Positions 4,850 to 5,738 of a stretch of 5,738 nt of DNA are shown in pieces. Positions within the stretch are counted from its first letter, which is position 1; each line of letters opens with the position of its first letter. A program made the position numbers and the translations under genes. The notes under the pieces are model-generated. The model did not search any database, was not told the DNA's origin, and saw only the letters and a program-made list of their open reading frames with translations. Location: positions 1 through 5,738 of the forward strand of contig JACCXA010000234.1 in assembly GCA_013697365.1 (NCBI GenBank). The letters run 5' to 3'. The DNA is from Chthoniobacterales bacterium. Lineage in GTDB: Bacteria; Verrucomicrobiota; Verrucomicrobiia; Chthoniobacterales; UBA10450.

Positions 4850-5650
4850 ATGTCGGATAAGCCTTCCAAGCTGAAGATCGCGGACCGCGAGTTCACCTCG
4901 CGGCTCCTTGTCGGCACCGGCAAGTTTGGGTCGAACGAGTTGATGCGAGACGCGCTGGAAGCCAGTGGGACAGAGATCGTGACCGTGGCATTACGCCGCG
5001 CGGACCTCTCGGGGAAAAAGGATCCGTTCGCGAACATTTTGGACTTCATCGATCCGAAACGATTTCTGCTTCTGCCGAATACAAGTGGCGCGCGCAATGC
5101 GGACGAAGCCGTGCGCCTGGCGCGCCTCGCAGTCACCGCCGGGCTGCCAAATTGGATCAAGCTCGAGATCCATCCGGACCCTCGGTATCTGTTGCCCGAC
5201 GGCATCGAGACTTTGGCCGCGGCCGAAATCCTGGTGCGGGAAGGTTTCGTCGTCCTGCCCTACATCAACGCCGATCCTGTCCTCGCAAAACGCCTTCAGG
5301 ATGTCGGCACCGCGACGGTCATGCCGCTGGGTTCGCCGATTGGGAGCAACCGCGGGATCGAGACGCGCGCGCAGATTGCAATCATCATCGAGCAGGCAAC
5401 TGTCCCTGTCGTCGTGGACGCCGGCCTGGGCGTCCCGAGTCAGGCGGCCGAAGCGATGGAAATGGGCGCGGATGCTGTGCTCGTGAACACAGCCATCGCG
5501 ATCGCGTCTGATCCAAGCCGGATGGCGCAGGCTTTCCGCAAGGCAGTCGAAGCGGGGTATGACGCGCGTGAGATTGGGCTGGCGGAGGCGCGCGCCACCG
5601 CGAGTGCGACCAGCCCGCTCACCGGATTCTTCACGCAAGCGGGCGGATAG
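4850..5650 (+). CDS. thiG: Thiazole synthase
   Basis: The 266-residue protein builds the thiazole ring of thiamine from 1-deoxy-D-xylulose 5-phosphate, dehydroglycine (iminoglycine) and the thiocarboxylate of ThiS, in the cytoplasm. The family hallmarks are present along a TIM barrel: FTSRLLVGTGKF (15-26), VALRR (46-50), LPNTSGARNADEAV (75-88), NWIKLEI (101-107, with K104 as the Schiff-base lysine and E106), VMPLGSPIGSNRGI (157-170) and VVVDAGLGVPSQAAEAMEMG (187-206). The length is as usual. ATG 4850 is chosen; an in-frame start at 4805 would add 15 residues of no family character. A weak extended -10 (TGATAGATT, 4831-4839) lies just upstream, and no clear Shine-Dalgarno. No thiS, thiH, thiO or thiF lies within the window, and no TPP riboswitch was found upstream. 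Confidence 0.95.
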   Translation: MSDKPSKLKIADREFTSRLLVGTGKFGSNELMRDALEASGTEIVTVALRRADLSGKKDPFANILDFIDPKRFLLLPNTSGARNADEAVRLARLAVTAGLPNWIKLEIHPDPRYLLPDGIETLAAAEILVREGFVVLPYINADPVLAKRLQDVGTATVMPLGSPIGSNRGIETRAQIAIIIEQATVPVVVDAGLGVPSQAAEAMEMGADAVLVNTAIAIASDPSRMAQAFRKAVEAGYDAREIGLAEARATASATSPLTGFFTQAGG

Positions 5651-5689
5651 AGTTTGTAGAAAGGTTGTTAGCTTGTGTTTGGCGTCGCC

Positions 5690-5738
5690 CGGAGCACGGC
5701 CGTCTCGGCTGTGCGGCCACCGGGCGTCTCGCTGCTGA
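5690..5738 (+). repeat. Further copy of the GGAGCACGGCCGT repeat, cut by the window end
   Basis: Bases 5691-5712 match 3688-3709 at 21 of 22 positions, and 5690-5737 match the minus strand of 3746-3795 at about 42 of 50 columns with two single-base gaps. It begins 40 bp after the thiG stop codon and runs to the window edge, so its second arm, if present, is out of view. The stretch 5651-5689 between thiG and this copy shows no gene and no terminator hairpin. Confidence 0.65.

Noticed and set aside
4675..5205. 176-codon minus-strand open frame opposite thiG
   Set aside because: Antisense to a clear thiG, and its C-terminal part is translated repeat (HPDRNRGIS-type), a familiar false-ORF pattern.
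1..5738. CRISPR array, tRNA, rRNA, transposase or multi-gene defence system
   Set aside because: No regularly spaced direct repeats, no cloverleaf or rRNA-like stretch, and no transposase or defence domains in any supported frame. The repeats present are paired palindromes, not arrays.

Overview
The window reads as chromosomal DNA from a GC-rich, Gram-negative-type bacterium. Two products carry signal peptides for export: a cyclophilin and a Cu/Zn superoxide dismutase. The gene set, the weak or absent Shine-Dalgarno sequences and the style of the short dispersed palindromic repeats look most like a soil Verrucomicrobium (Chthoniobacterales/Spartobacteria type). That taxonomic guess is an inference from style; there is no marker gene in the window to prove it.

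Layout, left to right. Bases 1-130 hold the C-terminal tail of the carbamoyl-phosphate synthase large chain (carB, +). A 12-bp inverted repeat (141-189) follows, then a 36-codon minus-strand ORF (207-317) for a probable single-pass membrane peptide that faces carB tail to tail. From 407 a plus-strand series runs: an exported cyclophilin peptidyl-prolyl isomerase (407-1045), an N-carbamoylputrescine amidase-like nitrilase-superfamily enzyme (1096-2019), an exported Cu/Zn superoxide dismutase (2092-2625), and a YhaM-family 3'-5' exoribonuclease (2646-3686), the last two only 20 bp apart. A beta-class DNA methyltransferase lies on the minus strand (3796-4587), convergent with the exonuclease and divergent from thiazole synthase thiG (4850-5650, +), after which the window ends in a repeat.

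The genes do not form one pathway: pyrimidine/arginine precursor synthesis, protein folding, polyamine synthesis, oxidative stress, RNA turnover, DNA methylation and thiamine synthesis are all represented by single genes without their usual partners. What ties the window together is the intergenic DNA. Three different palindromic, REPIN- or MITE-like elements sit at gene borders (about 1058-1146, 3688-3794 and 4673-4794), with a further copy of the second type running off the right end (5690-5738). One appears to supply the start codon and first codons of the amidase gene, one touches the stop codon of the methyltransferase, and one may have truncated a gene that once lay upstream of the methyltransferase. 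I see no CRISPR array, rRNA, tRNA, transposase, phage gene or recognisable defence island; the methyltransferase is an orphan.
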